Assembly (NCBI GenBank): GCA_039916225.1
Contig: JBDSLU010000341.1
Location: 1-7,058, forward strand
Reading direction: 5' to 3'
Length of the DNA stretch: 7,058 bases
Source of the DNA: JBDSLU01 sp039916225
GTDB taxonomy: Bacteria > Acidobacteriota > Vicinamibacteria > Vicinamibacterales > Vicinamibacteraceae
Positions 6,670 to 7,058 of this stretch are shown here, in pieces. The notes beneath the pieces were generated by a model. That model searched no databases. It was not told the origin of the DNA and saw only the letters and a list, made by a program, of their open reading frames with translations. Both the position numbers and the translations under genes were made by a program. Numbering within the stretch: the first letter of the stretch is position 1; each line of letters begins with the position of its first letter.

Positions 6670-7058
6670 GTGCGAGCCGTCCTCCAGCGCGTCACGTCCG
6701 CTCGCGTCCGCGTCGACGACGCGATCGTCGGCGAGATTGGCCGCGGCCTGCTGGTGCTCCTGGGCGTCGCCCGTACCGACACGGCCGCCGATGCGGCGGC
6801 CATCGCCGCGAAGATCGTCGGCCTCCGCGTCTTCGCCGACGACGCGGGCAAGATGAACCTCGCCGTCGGTGACGTGCAGGGGAGCGTGCTCCTCGTCTCG
6901 CAGTTCACGCTGCTCGGCGACTGCCGCGGTGGCCGCCGGCCGTCCTACCTCGAGGCGGCGCCACCCGAGACAGCCAACGCGCTCTACCAGGCCGTGGTCG
7001 CCGCCGTGCGCCAGGCCGGCCTGCCGGTCGCGACCGGCGTGTTTCGCGCCGACATGGC
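6670..7058 (+). CDS. dtd: D-aminoacyl-tRNA deacylase Dtd (3' end missing)
   Basis: From the GTG at 6670 the frame stays open to the window end, giving 129 codons plus 2 bases; the family has about 145-150 residues, so some 15-20 are missing. The N-terminus MRAVLQRVTSARVRVD and then GEIGRGLLVLLGV match Dtd from its first residue, which supports the GTG start. FADDAGKMNLAV, then VLLVSQFTLLGD with the SQFT motif and its active-site Thr, then GGRRPSYLEAAPPETANALY and TGVFRADM are all family signatures. The second active-site piece, the Gly-cisPro motif near residue 137, lies beyond the window. Dtd hydrolyses the ester between D-amino acids (and glycine mis-charged on tRNA-Ala) and tRNA, a proofreading step in the cytoplasm; it works as a dimer. 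It follows ttcA by 10 nt with only a weak GAG as a ribosome site. Confidence 0.93.
   Translation, partial: MRAVLQRVTSARVRVDDAIVGEIGRGLLVLLGVARTDTAADAAAIAAKIVGLRVFADDAGKMNLAVGDVQGSVLLVSQFTLLGDCRGGRRPSYLEAAPPETANALYQAVVAAVRQAGLPVATGVFRADM

Noticed and set aside
5775..6908. Long minus-strand open frame of 377 codons opposite ttcA and dtd
   Set aside because: It is antisense to two clearly recognised genes, its composition is low-complexity (Arg, Ala, Gly, Asp, Val), and it shows no family motif. Long antisense frames are expected at this G+C content.
1..7058. Mobile element, CRISPR, toxin-antitoxin or defence genes
   Set aside because: No transposase, integrase, direct repeat array, terminal inverted repeats or tRNA target was seen; base use is even along the window, giving no sign of recent transfer.

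Overview
The window is a compact, strongly G+C-rich bacterial stretch, with third codon positions almost always G or C. Every gene reads on the + strand and there is very little non-coding DNA. No ribosomal RNA or other marker fixes the taxon. The base composition and the mix of genes would fit a soil-type high-GC bacterium, such as an Acidobacteriota/Vicinamibacteria-like or myxobacterial lineage, but this is a weak inference.

Region 1 (1-5715) is a five-gene cassette for building or decorating a surface glycan or glycolipid. In order it holds: the 3' part of an extended SDR nucleotide-sugar epimerase/dehydratase (start lies outside the window); a left-handed beta-helix (hexapeptide) O-acyltransferase; a GT4-family glycosyltransferase; a class I SAM-dependent methyltransferase; and a multi-spanning membrane protein that looks like a GT-C glycosyltransferase with a C-terminal soluble domain. 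Three of the four junctions are stop/start overlaps and the fourth gap is 29 nt, so this reads as one translationally coupled operon. The parts suggest sugar modification, acylation, glycosyl transfer and methylation on the cytoplasmic side, and a last transfer on the outer face of the inner membrane. The product itself cannot be told from the sequence.

Region 2 (5716-5825) is a 110-nt gap. It holds a perfect 9-bp GC hairpin just after the cassette and a second 7-bp hairpin that ends at the ribosome binding site of the next gene. It marks the border between the two functional blocks.

Region 3 (5826-7058) is a tRNA-metabolism pair: ttcA (tRNA C32 2-thiolation, PP-loop ATPase with iron-sulfur cysteines) and, 10 nt later, dtd (D-aminoacyl-tRNA deacylase), cut off by the window end. 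These are housekeeping-type genes.

No stretch longer than 300 bases lacks a gene. I saw no tRNA or rRNA, CRISPR array, insertion sequence, phage gene or attachment site. I did not find a convincing new defence or mobile system. The least ordinary item is the membrane GT-C-like protein and its unassigned C-terminal domain.
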